A stretch of 8,440 nt of DNA. Origin: Planctomycetota bacterium. Lineage in GTDB: Bacteria > Planctomycetota > Phycisphaerae > Phycisphaerales > Phycisphaeraceae. Position numbers and translations under genes: made by a program. This document shows, piece after piece, positions 1-6,182 of this stretch (position 1 is its first letter; every line of letters starts with the position of its first letter). Below the pieces are notes generated by a model that saw only the letters and a list, made by a program, of their open reading frames with translations, searched no databases and had not been told where the DNA came from. The DNA is taken from NCBI GenBank assembly GCA_029267795.1, contig JAJUHR010000064.1:1-8440 (forward strand), in the 5' to 3' direction.

Positions 1-1199
1 ACGCCATCTCACCTGGACAGGAAATCCACGCCGGCGACACGGGCTACACCCTGCGGATCGAGTCGATCGGCGACTACGGCATGACCTTCACCACGCGCGG
101 GTACGAGGGCGCCCACGACACCCGCGCGCTCGTCCAAGTGACCCAAGGCGACCGCGCCTTCCGCCGGATCGCCCTGCACCGCTACCCCGAACGCACGCAG
201 GATTTCGTCCCGGCCCCGGGCGACCCCAACGTCGGCCCGATGGGCAAGCGCGTCGCCCCCGACCCAGCGATCCGCCTGACATACATCGACGCCCGCAAGC
301 TGCAGTACCGCCTGATCTCGCGCGCCGATAACCCGGACTTGCAAGTGCTCGTGCGCCTACCGGGCCAGCCTGCGGCGCTCTCAACCCTCAGCGATCACCG
401 CCTGCCCGTGTTCGATTCCACCGGAGAGGTCTTTTGGGCCTACGTCACCCAGCGCCTACACAACGTCACGCAAGTCCTGCAGCCCGCCATCACGCCCAAG
501 GAGCAGCGCCTGCCGAAGGATGAGGGCACGTACCTCCACGCCCTGCTGCCGGTAGACCTGGAGGTGGATCCCACCGCGGGAGCTTCCGATCCTGTTTGGC
601 GGGAGCGCGTCTGGCTGACGCACATGCGGTACCCGCGATATCCCGACGAAGCCAGCCGCCCCGTGCGGGTCGATCTGCCCCCTGGTCCCGGCGGCAGCGA
701 CCGCCCTCGCACGATTTACCTGGCCTTTAGCCGACTCGAACGCGAACTGCCCTTCGCCATCGCGCTCGATGACTTCCAGATGCAGCCCTATCCCGGCACG
801 GACATCCCCCGCGACTACGTGGCCAGCCTCTCGATCCTCGACCTCGATCACACCAGCCGCCCCACCGGCTCGTTCCACCAAGGCCAGGCCCGCCTGAACA
901 ACCCGTGGGTCTATCGGGGGATCAAATTGAGTCAGATCGGCTGGGATCCCGGCGACCGCAGCGACCCGAACCACCAAGCCCGCGACGACGCCGGTCGCTA
1001 CCTCCACCAGCAGCGCTACACCATCCTAGGCGTGGGCAACAACGTGGGCATCCGGGCGATCTTCATCGGCGCATGCCTGGTGGTGGTGGGCATCCCGTGG
1101 GCGTTCTACGTCAAACCCCTGCTGCTGCGCCGCCAAAGCCGCAAGCTCCGCGCCCAGGCCGCCCCGCAGGCCGGTGAACCCGTCGCGTCGGCGGCATAG
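1..1199 (+). CDS. resB: Cytochrome c biogenesis protein ResB (Ccs1), 5' truncated
   Basis: This is the C-terminal 398 residues of a ResB/Ccs1-family protein. The frame is open to the left edge (first full codon at base 3), so the N-terminal membrane segments lie outside the window. ResB works with CcsA in System II cytochrome c maturation, carrying heme across the membrane for attachment to CXXCH motifs of apocytochromes. Most of the visible part is a large extracytoplasmic domain. Near the end is the family-typical NNPWVYRGIKLSQIGWDPG stretch (about bases 898-954), then one hydrophobic segment at about residues 352-372 (AIFIGACLVVVGIPWAFYV), then a short basic cytoplasmic tail ending in TAG. 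The internal ATG at base 81 is not a credible start because the family needs N-terminal membrane helices. The ccsA gene follows 85 bases downstream on the same strand, which supports the assignment. The family call is based on the C-terminal architecture and the neighbour. Confidence 0.85.
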   Translation, partial: AISPGQEIHAGDTGYTLRIESIGDYGMTFTTRGYEGAHDTRALVQVTQGDRAFRRIALHRYPERTQDFVPAPGDPNVGPMGKRVAPDPAIRLTYIDARKLQYRLISRADNPDLQVLVRLPGQPAALSTLSDHRLPVFDSTGEVFWAYVTQRLHNVTQVLQPAITPKEQRLPKDEGTYLHALLPVDLEVDPTAGASDPVWRERVWLTHMRYPRYPDEASRPVRVDLPPGPGGSDRPRTIYLAFSRLERELPFAIALDDFQMQPYPGTDIPRDYVASLSILDLDHTSRPTGSFHQGQARLNNPWVYRGIKLSQIGWDPGDRSDPNHQARDDAGRYLHQQRYTILGVGNNVGIRAIFIGACLVVVGIPWAFYVKPLLLRRQSRKLRAQAAPQAGEPVASAA

Positions 1200-1209
1200 G
1201 GCCTTGGCG

Positions 1210-1227
1210 CCGCCGGTTTCACGGCGG
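1210..1227 (+). other. GC hairpin between resB and ccsA
   Basis: CCGCCG (1210-1215) and CGGCGG (1222-1227) form a perfect 6-bp stem with the 6-base loop GTTTCA, 11 bases after the resB stop codon. No T run follows, so it is not a classical intrinsic terminator. It may be an mRNA-stabilising or processing structure in the resB-ccsA transcript. Confidence 0.4.
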
Positions 1228-1229
1228 GC

Positions 1230-1251
1230 GGCTAACATCAGGCTAACATCA
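1230..1251 (+). repeat. Perfect 11-bp tandem duplication
   Basis: GGCTAACATCA occurs twice back to back (1230-1240 and 1241-1251) in the resB-ccsA gap, ending 33 bases before the ccsA start. It is either a recent slippage duplication or a pair of direct binding sites. Nothing else in the window matches it. Confidence 0.75.
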
Positions 1252-1284
1252 CAAGATCCGTCGCCGCGACCCGTGAGGAATTGC

Positions 1285-3105
1285 ATGCGATTTTCAATCA
1301 CCACCACCGCGGTCTTAACGCTGCTGTGTTGCATCCACGCGTCCGCCCTGGGGCAAGTGCGATCCGCGCCGCAGGGTAACAGCCTGCCGGAGGCATCCCC
1401 GCCGCCCCAGGTGGCCACAGGCCCCTCCGCGCTGGCCCCCGATGCCCCGCCAGCTCCGCCGACCCCCCAGCGGCACCAACAGTTCGCGGCGCAGCTCGAC
1501 CTCAGCGCCTTCCGCAGGCTCGCCGTATTCGAAGGCGGCCGAGCCAAGATCATCGACACCCTGGCCCGCGAACAGCTGACACGCATCTACGGCAAACCCC
1601 GCTGGACCGATCCCGCCACCGGTGTCACCTACGACCCGGTGTTCACTCTCCTGGACCTGCTGTTCGAACCCTCTTACTACTACGACAAGCCGCTGATCTA
1701 CGTCGAAGTCCTGGACCTGCGCCGCCAGCTCGTCAGCCACCTGCCCCCCGCTGAACAAGAAACCTGGCTCAAGCGAGGCCGGCTGACCCCGCGCATGCTC
1801 GTTACGCCCCACATCGCTCAGGTCCTAGGCGCGATGACCGGCAACCTCACGCTCGACAAGGCCCTGAGGCAGCTGCGATTGGCCGTGTATTCGTTCGATC
1901 AGATCGGGGCGTCGTTCTACCTGATCAGCCCCGGCCCCGGCAGCGACCAGTGGGCTCACGTCCTGGATCCGATGGACGCCCCCAGCCGCGCGGACGCCGG
2001 GCCCGCGCCGGTACGGCCCGCTCGCGATGCGGCCGCCCCCGCCACCGACGCGATTGCCTCAATCCAGCAGCGGTTCCTTCAACTCCGCGACGTCTGGCGC
2101 GCCGCCGACGCCGTACGCGTCAACGTACTGCTCGCCGCCCTCGCGGACGACTTGCCCCGGCTGAACCCCGCGTCGTACCCCGCCCCCTGGGTCCGCCAGG
2201 CCGAATACCTCTACAACATCACCGACAAGTTCACGGTCGGCCACTGGGCCTATTTCGGCGCCCTGATCCTGCTGCTGATCGCGTTCGGCACGCAGCGACT
2301 CTGGCTGATCCGGTCCGGGTTGATCCTGTTCGCCGCCGGCTTCTTGGCGCACACCGCGGGCGTCGCTGTTCGTGGGGTGCTGGCGGGGCGCTGGCCGATC
2401 CACAACCAGTTCGAGTCCTTCATGGCGATCACGTGGTTCGCCACGCTCGTGGGCGCGGCCCTGATGCTCGCCCGCCGCCAGTGGCTCTTCGGCGCCGCGG
2501 CCGCCGCCATGGCCGGCTGCGCCCTGCTCCTGGCCAACACCGTGCCGATCCCCTCCCACGACGTCGGCCAAGTCGCCGGCATCCTCGCCACCAGTCGCAT
2601 CCTCTACTTCCACGTGAACATGGTGCTGTTCAGCTACGGCCTGATCGCCCTGGGATTCTTCGTCAGCGCGTTCTACCTGGCGGCGCACTACCTGCACGGG
2701 CGACCCGCCGAGCGATTCGCCGCAGCAGGCCTGGGTGCGACAGGCCTAAGCTACGCCAACCCGACCCGACCCCCCGCCGCCACCCCCGCCAGGGTCGCGC
2801 TGCTCCACGACCTCGACCGTGCCCAGATGGTCGTCCTTCAACTGGCGTTTTGGGTCCTGGGCGCGGGAATCCTGTTAGGCGCGTACTGGGCCGACCACGC
2901 CTGGGGCCGCTGGTGGGCTTGGGACCCCAAGGAAACCTGGGCGTTGCTGACCTGGATCATCTACCTGATTGTGATTCACCTGCGCTTCGCGGTACGCAAC
3001 CGCGGCTTGGTCACCGCGTGGCTTAGCGTCGTGGGGTTCCTCGTGATGCTGTGGACCTACTGGGGCGTCAACCTGCTCCTGGCCGGCCTGCACAGCTACG
3101 CCTGA
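1285..3105 (+). CDS. ccsA: Cytochrome c biogenesis protein CcsA (heme ligase) with large N-terminal extracytoplasmic domain
   Basis: This 606-residue protein is the CcsA/ResC partner of ResB, which handles heme and ligates it to apocytochrome c. The ATG at 1285 is chosen because GAGGA sits 5 bases upstream and the protein then opens with a signal-peptide-like segment (residues 1-24, MRFSITTTAVLTLLCCIHAS, ending near ALGQ). A GTG at 1174 in the same frame would overlap resB and place a basic stretch before the signal. Residues about 25-68 are Ala/Pro-rich. A soluble domain follows, with FEGGRAKIIDTLAREQL at 82-98, resembling the G-R-x-K-P-x-(N/D)-T-L segment of CcsA-type fusions. A second Ala/Pro-rich linker lies near residues 235-255. 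The membrane domain begins near residue 321 and has several helices. It contains His373 (WPIHNQFES), His443 (YFHVNMVLFSYG), the tryptophan-rich WWD heme-handling motif WGRWWAWDPKETWALLTW (540-557), and a C-terminal GLHSYA with His603. These are the family's conserved heme-ligand positions. The protein is about twice as long as plain CcsA because of the N-terminal domain. Confidence 0.9.
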   Translation: MRFSITTTAVLTLLCCIHASALGQVRSAPQGNSLPEASPPPQVATGPSALAPDAPPAPPTPQRHQQFAAQLDLSAFRRLAVFEGGRAKIIDTLAREQLTRIYGKPRWTDPATGVTYDPVFTLLDLLFEPSYYYDKPLIYVEVLDLRRQLVSHLPPAEQETWLKRGRLTPRMLVTPHIAQVLGAMTGNLTLDKALRQLRLAVYSFDQIGASFYLISPGPGSDQWAHVLDPMDAPSRADAGPAPVRPARDAAAPATDAIASIQQRFLQLRDVWRAADAVRVNVLLAALADDLPRLNPASYPAPWVRQAEYLYNITDKFTVGHWAYFGALILLLIAFGTQRLWLIRSGLILFAAGFLAHTAGVAVRGVLAGRWPIHNQFESFMAITWFATLVGAALMLARRQWLFGAAAAAMAGCALLLANTVPIPSHDVGQVAGILATSRILYFHVNMVLFSYGLIALGFFVSAFYLAAHYLHGRPAERFAAAGLGATGLSYANPTRPPAATPARVALLHDLDRAQMVVLQLAFWVLGAGILLGAYWADHAWGRWWAWDPKETWALLTWIIYLIVIHLRFAVRNRGLVTAWLSVVGFLVMLWTYWGVNLLLAGLHSYA

Positions 3106-3121
3106 CTAAACACCCCCTACA

Positions 3122-3265
3122 GCGTTTTTCATTTGGGGTACGGCGCTCCGCGGATCGGGGGTGGCTGGGGCAGAGCGCAACGGTGCCCCGGTTTTTGCCG
3201 TGGTGTCGCTTCGCTCCACCCAAGTACCCCCACGTTTCATCGCAATACACCCAAACGAGAAACGC
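3122..3265. repeat. 144-bp element with terminal inverted repeats, candidate dispersed intergenic repeat
   Basis: The left end GCGTTTTTCATTTGGG (3122-3137) and the right end CCCAAACGAGAAACGC (3250-3265) are inverted repeats that match at 14 of 16 positions. The element almost fills the gap between the convergent ccsA and truA genes, and its right end abuts the truA stop codon. Inside are a terminator-like hairpin (3165-3196) and a short palindrome-like core, GGTGTCGCTTCGCTCCACC, near 3201-3219. I see no protein that looks real. The form suggests a MITE-like or REP-like extragenic repeat. No second copy exists in the window and no clean target duplication is visible, so dispersal is inferred. 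Confidence 0.5.
3165..3196 (+). terminator. Rho-independent terminator candidate for ccsA
   Basis: CTGGGGCA (3165-3172) pairs with TGCCCCGG (3184-3191), giving an 8-bp stem with one G-U pair and an 11-base loop. Five T residues follow at 3192-3196. It lies 60 bases after the ccsA stop and points the right way to end that transcript. The reverse strand has no T run here, so it would not serve truA. Confidence 0.55.
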
Positions 3266-4105
3266 CTAGTACCTGATCCACTCCAGGCACAGGCCGTGCG
3301 GCGGCAGCGTTGGCCCAGCAAGCCGCCGGTCGCCCGTGCTCAATATCCGATCGATCACCCCCGGCTCATAGCGGCCCCGCGCCACCTCCACCAGCGTGCC
3401 CGCGATGATCCGCACCATGTTGTAGAGAAACCCATCCCCCTCCACGACCACGTGCACCTGAGGCGGGTCGTGCTCCACCCGGCAGGCCAGCACCGTTCGT
3501 ACCGTCGATCGCCGGTTGTGCCCCGCCGCCGCGAACCCTGCGAAGTCGTGCGTGCCCAATAGCCGGGCCGCCGCGTCATTCATCCGGTCAAGGTCCAGCC
3601 GACACCAGCAATGCCAGACGAACCGCCGCAGCAGCAGCGGCCGGTGCGTGCTGTTGAAGATGCGGTAGCGGTACTGCTTGCTCTTGGCTCCGCTGATCGC
3701 GTCGAACGTAGCTGGGACCATTTCCGCCGCAGTGACCTCCACGTCCAGCGGCAGGCGGCTGTTGATCGCGCTGGGAAGCCTGTCCACCGGGATCGACGTC
3801 GCCGCGTCGAAGTGCGCCACCTGACCGTTCGCGTGCACGCCGGCGTCCGTTCGGCTAGCGCCCACCAGCGTCACCGGCTGCCGCAGCCGCTCGATCAACG
3901 CCCCCCGCACCACCCCCGCCACCGTGCGCACCGGCGGCTCCGCGCACGCCCGCGGCGACTGCGCCTGCCACCCGTGGAAGTCGGCCCCGTCGTACGCGAT
4001 CGTCAGCTTGTACCGCCGGATGGGCAGACCCTGTACGCCAAGGGGTTCCTCCACGGCGCGAGCCTCGCCGCCGGTCGTCGCCGCAGCCTCCGGGTCTTCC
4101 ACCAT
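3266..4105 (-). CDS. truA: tRNA pseudouridine(38-40) synthase TruA
   Basis: This enzyme isomerises uridine to pseudouridine at positions 38-40 of the tRNA anticodon stem-loop, in the cytoplasm. The sequence shows the TruA signatures: an N-terminal RRYKLTIAYDGADFHGWQ strand, the catalytic block GASRTDAGVHANGQVAHF with the nucleophilic Asp in RTDAGVHA, the YRYRIFN segment, the DFAGFAAAG loop, and the C-terminal FLYNMVRIIAGTLVEVARG motif. It ends with GLCLEWIRY, close to the usual C-terminus. The start is uncertain. The ATG at 4105 gives 279 residues and still leaves about 28 residues before the conserved domain. An in-frame TTG at 4174 would add 23 unconserved residues. Neither has a clear Shine-Dalgarno sequence. 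It is the last gene of a probable three-gene minus-strand operon, 87 bases below the siroheme-decarboxylase-like gene (18 bases if the TTG is used). The family call is firm. Confidence 0.93.
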   Translation of the reverse strand: MVEDPEAAATTGGEARAVEEPLGVQGLPIRRYKLTIAYDGADFHGWQAQSPRACAEPPVRTVAGVVRGALIERLRQPVTLVGASRTDAGVHANGQVAHFDAATSIPVDRLPSAINSRLPLDVEVTAAEMVPATFDAISGAKSKQYRYRIFNSTHRPLLLRRFVWHCWCRLDLDRMNDAAARLLGTHDFAGFAAAGHNRRSTVRTVLACRVEHDPPQVHVVVEGDGFLYNMVRIIAGTLVEVARGRYEPGVIDRILSTGDRRLAGPTLPPHGLCLEWIRY

Positions 4106-4192
4106 AGACCGCAATTGTGTCAGAAAATCCGCGCGCAAGGGGGAAACGGGCGTTCTCGAACGAAACGGCGCCAAAACGAGGGAGCTACGCTG

Positions 4193-5323
4193 TTACGCCT
4201 TCATCTGCTCGGGGTCCAGGCCCACCTGCTGGCACCACTGCCGGTAGGCGATCGGCGAAACCTCCGAAGGCTTGATCTCGCTGCGGCCGCCCCAGAACAC
4301 GTTGGTGTAGCTCACCGGGATCCCCACCGACCGCAGGTGCTCGTCGATCGCCGCCTTGTGCCGCAGCAACAGCCCCTTGTCCGTGCCGTGTGCCACCGCC
4401 ATCAGGTTCACGTTGTGGAACTCCGGCCCGCCCTCGCGCCAGTACGCGTGCGTCAGGATGTGGTGCCGGCCGACCTCTCGCCCCGCTTCGATCTCCCGCC
4501 CCGCAGGCACCGCCCAGTGGAACAGCGCGTTGAACCGCGTCACACGCTGACCGTCGGACAGGGGCTTGACGTGCTCGAGGAACGTCGAGAACCGCCCGAT
4601 CACGCCACGTTCGTTCAGCGACCGCGCCGTGGCGAGAAAAACTTCCAGGGGCACACCCGCCTCCTCGGCTCGCACCCGCCAGGGGTCCGGGCACACCTCC
4701 TGCGGCTCGAATTCGCGCTTCAGCGCTATCAGCACCCGCCAATCCAACTCGCTTAATTCGATCACGCCCGTGTCGATCACCTCGCCCGGTTCGTCGCTCT
4801 TGCTCCCCGGCTCGATCGTCCGCCGCCTCACGTGCCCCACGCCCAGCGCAAACATGCACTTGGCGGGCATCAGGCGGAAGGTCACCGCACCCGTTTGCTG
4901 CGCCAGAAACTCGCAATGCTTCTGCATCGAGAACGGGCGCGGCACCTTCAGCGTCGTCCACAGCTTGTACGTCGATCCCGCGGTCGTCGTGTCGGTCGTG
5001 CGGATCACCACGTGCCCAGAGAACGGGTCCCGCCCAAACATGAAATCAAACGCGGCGTCGAGCTTCTCCGGCGGAACCCGCCAAGCCACCAGCGCCCCTG
5101 GCGCCAGGTTCGACGACATCAGCGTCTGCCGCACCCGCCGGATCGTCCCCCCCTCGAGCATCGCCCGGATACGCTCGATCACTACCGGTAGCTCCAGCCC
5201 CGTACGCCGGCCGACCTCAGCGAATGGGTCGGCGTAAAATCCCTCCAGGCGGTCCTCCGACACCGCAAGGATCTTCTGATTGACCGGGTCGCCAATACCG
5301 ACGGGTAAGGTGGACTCTGGCAT
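4193..5323 (-). CDS. Two-module siroheme decarboxylase-like protein (AhbA/AhbB/NirDL type, Lrp/AsnC fold)
   Basis: The 376-residue protein has two tandem Lrp/AsnC-like modules, each a winged helix followed by an alpha/beta domain. The first helix-turn-helix-like part is at about residues 15-70, with EVGRRTGLELPVVIERIRAM. The second is at about 188-250, beginning IELSELDWRVLIALKREF and including SLNERGVIGRFSTFLEHVK. The second C-terminal domain has FNALFHWAVP, then HHILTHAYWREGGPEFHNVN and LMAVAHG (about 287-313). This resembles the His/Tyr/Arg and N-L-x-x-M-x-H-G pattern of AhbA, AhbB and heme d1 NirD/L proteins. Those enzymes decarboxylate siroheme to didecarboxysiroheme for alternative heme or heme d1 synthesis. 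They are usually separate subunits or short fusions, and here both halves share one chain. No other siroheme-route genes are visible, so substrate and activity are unproven. A two-domain Lrp-type regulator is the main alternative. The ATG at 5323 lacks a Shine-Dalgarno sequence and sits at the foot of a hairpin. The flavin reductase-like gene ends 56 bases upstream, so the two are probably co-transcribed. Confidence 0.65.
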   Translation of the reverse strand: MPESTLPVGIGDPVNQKILAVSEDRLEGFYADPFAEVGRRTGLELPVVIERIRAMLEGGTIRRVRQTLMSSNLAPGALVAWRVPPEKLDAAFDFMFGRDPFSGHVVIRTTDTTTAGSTYKLWTTLKVPRPFSMQKHCEFLAQQTGAVTFRLMPAKCMFALGVGHVRRRTIEPGSKSDEPGEVIDTGVIELSELDWRVLIALKREFEPQEVCPDPWRVRAEEAGVPLEVFLATARSLNERGVIGRFSTFLEHVKPLSDGQRVTRFNALFHWAVPAGREIEAGREVGRHHILTHAYWREGGPEFHNVNLMAVAHGTDKGLLLRHKAAIDEHLRSVGIPVSYTNVFWGGRSEIKPSEVSPIAYRQWCQQVGLDPEQMKA

Positions 5324-5342
5324 GGCGGATTATGTTACCGCC
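5324..5342 (-). promoter_or_regulatory. Inverted repeat abutting the siroheme decarboxylase-like start codon
   Basis: GGCGG (5324-5328) and CCGCC (5338-5342) are a perfect 5-bp inverted repeat with a 9-base AT-rich loop. On the minus strand the hairpin's 3' foot touches the ATG directly. It occupies the place where a ribosome binding site would lie, and none is visible there. It could modulate initiation or bind a protein; this role is inferred. Confidence 0.35.
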
Positions 5343-5379
5343 GAATCAGGCCGGACTAAATAGGCAGGTAAGCGGGGGG

Positions 5380-5898
5380 TCAGTACTTCAAGCCGGTGGT
5401 GCGGATGTGCACGTAGGGGTCGCCGCTACGTGCCGCCCCCTTGCGCACCGCAGCCACGAACAGGTCGTGGTCCCCCTCCACGTCGAAGTGGTACATCACT
5501 TGGCATTCCAAATACGCCACCGCCGCTGCCAGGATGGGCAGGCTCGGGGCCTCCGGGTCTTCCACGCCATTGGGCGGGAGCAATTCCACCCCGAGGAACG
5601 GGTCTTCGCCATCGTCCGGCCGACTGGCAAACCGGCGCAACGTGCTCTTATCCCCCCGCGCCAATTGCGACAAGGCAAATCGGCGCGATTCACTGATTAG
5701 CGCCAAAATCCCCCGCCCCTTGGCGATCGACACGCTGACCATCGGCGGCTCGAAGCACACCTGCTGCACCCAGCTGGCGAGCATGCCCATCCGTTGCCCC
5801 TCGTGCCGGGCGGTAAGGATGAACAACCCCGACGGAATACGTCCCAAGGCTTCCCCGATTCCCTCCGAAGACGTAGCGCGGCGAGCTGAAATGTCCAA
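5380..5898 (-). CDS. Flavin reductase-like, FMN-binding domain protein
   Basis: This 172-residue protein matches the flavin reductase-like split-barrel family, whose members bind FMN and either reduce flavin with NAD(P)H or pass electrons to a partner. Recognisable parts are ALGRIPSGLFILTARHEG (residues 17-34), the FMN-contact stretch GMLASWVQQVCFEPPMVSVS (38-57), and EGDHDLFVAAV (141-151), where GDHxLF is conserved. The length is typical for a single-domain member. The start is taken as the TTG at 5898, because GGGAGGA lies about 6 bases upstream on the minus strand. An ATG between that site and the TTG is out of frame and too close to it. It is the first gene of the probable operon with the siroheme-decarboxylase-like gene and truA. 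That pairing hints that it may supply reduced flavin or electrons for a redox step, but the actual partner is unknown. Confidence 0.85.
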   Translation of the reverse strand: MDISARRATSSEGIGEALGRIPSGLFILTARHEGQRMGMLASWVQQVCFEPPMVSVSIAKGRGILALISESRRFALSQLARGDKSTLRRFASRPDDGEDPFLGVELLPPNGVEDPEAPSLPILAAAVAYLECQVMYHFDVEGDHDLFVAAVRKGAARSGDPYVHIRTTGLKY

Positions 5899-5935
5899 AC
5901 CCCATTCCTCCCGTGTCAGAATTGAATAACGAATT

Positions 5936-6010
5936 GCCTTGCGAAAAGAATACGTCCGAAATCCGCCAATCGCAAAATATAAATCAGACCTGATACTTAC
6001 TTCGCAAGGC
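5936..6010. repeat. Perfect 10-bp inverted repeat flanking a promoter candidate
   Basis: GCCTTGCGAA (5936-5945) and TTCGCAAGGC (6001-6010) are perfect reverse complements separated by 55 bases, upstream of the flavin reductase-like gene. The arms flank the weak minus-strand promoter candidate at 5947-5975, an arrangement that would suit two operator sites. They could also simply pair in a leader RNA. Confidence 0.45.
5947..5975 (-). promoter_or_regulatory. Weak sigma70-like promoter candidate for the flavin reductase operon
   Basis: On the minus strand TTGCGA (5975-5970) is followed after 17 bases by TATTCT (5952-5947). Each hexamer matches 4 of 6 consensus bases. Transcription would start about 40 bases before the TTG start codon. 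Planctomycete promoters are poorly conserved, so this is only a candidate. Confidence 0.25.
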
Positions 6011-6065
6011 GCTTCTTAAAAAATACCTTATGTTCTTTTTCTCTTCGACAGCCTCTAGCCGACAT
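5997..6065 (-). CDS. Possible 22-codon basic small ORF
   Basis: An ATG at 6065 opens 22 codons ending in TAA, encoding the Lys/Arg-rich peptide MSARGCRREKEHKVFFKKRL plus two residues. GGAGG lies 11 bases upstream, slightly far for a good site. It is one of the few coding possibilities in the gap before the flavin reductase-like gene and points the same way. I do not recognise the peptide. A chance ORF is at least as likely, and its 3' end overlaps the inverted-repeat arm at 6001-6010. Confidence 0.15.
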   Translation of the reverse strand: MSARGCRREKEHKVFFKKRLAK

Positions 6066-6182
6066 CGCTTAGCCGCCCTCCGATCCTGAACCCTCGCAGT
6101 AAGGCAAGCTACCCTCCTCCCCCCTCCACCATCATGATCATCGATTACGAAGCTAACCCCTGCTTTTCAAGTGTATAATCTC

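Noticed and set aside
1174..1284. GTG start extending ccsA by 37 codons
   Set aside because: It would overlap resB and place a basic, non-hydrophobic stretch before an evident signal peptide. The ATG at 1285 has a GAGGA site.
1950..3026. A 358-codon plus-strand ORF inside ccsA
   Set aside because: It is an Arg/Pro-rich out-of-frame shadow of ccsA, whose own frame carries the WWD motif and membrane helices.
3161..3562. Plus-strand ORF starting in the intergenic repeat and running into truA antisense
   Set aside because: It is composed of the repeat element and truA antisense, with no recognisable protein character.
3611..4756. A 381-codon plus-strand ORF across truA and the siroheme decarboxylase-like gene
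   Set aside because: It is antisense to two genes with clear family motifs, and its translation is a low-complexity Arg/His/Pro-rich sequence typical of a GC-rich shadow frame.
6174..6179. Perfect TATAAT on the plus strand
   Set aside because: There is no -35 at 16-18 bases, and it points into the 3' end of a minus-strand gene with no plus-strand gene to serve. Likely chance in an AT-rich gap.
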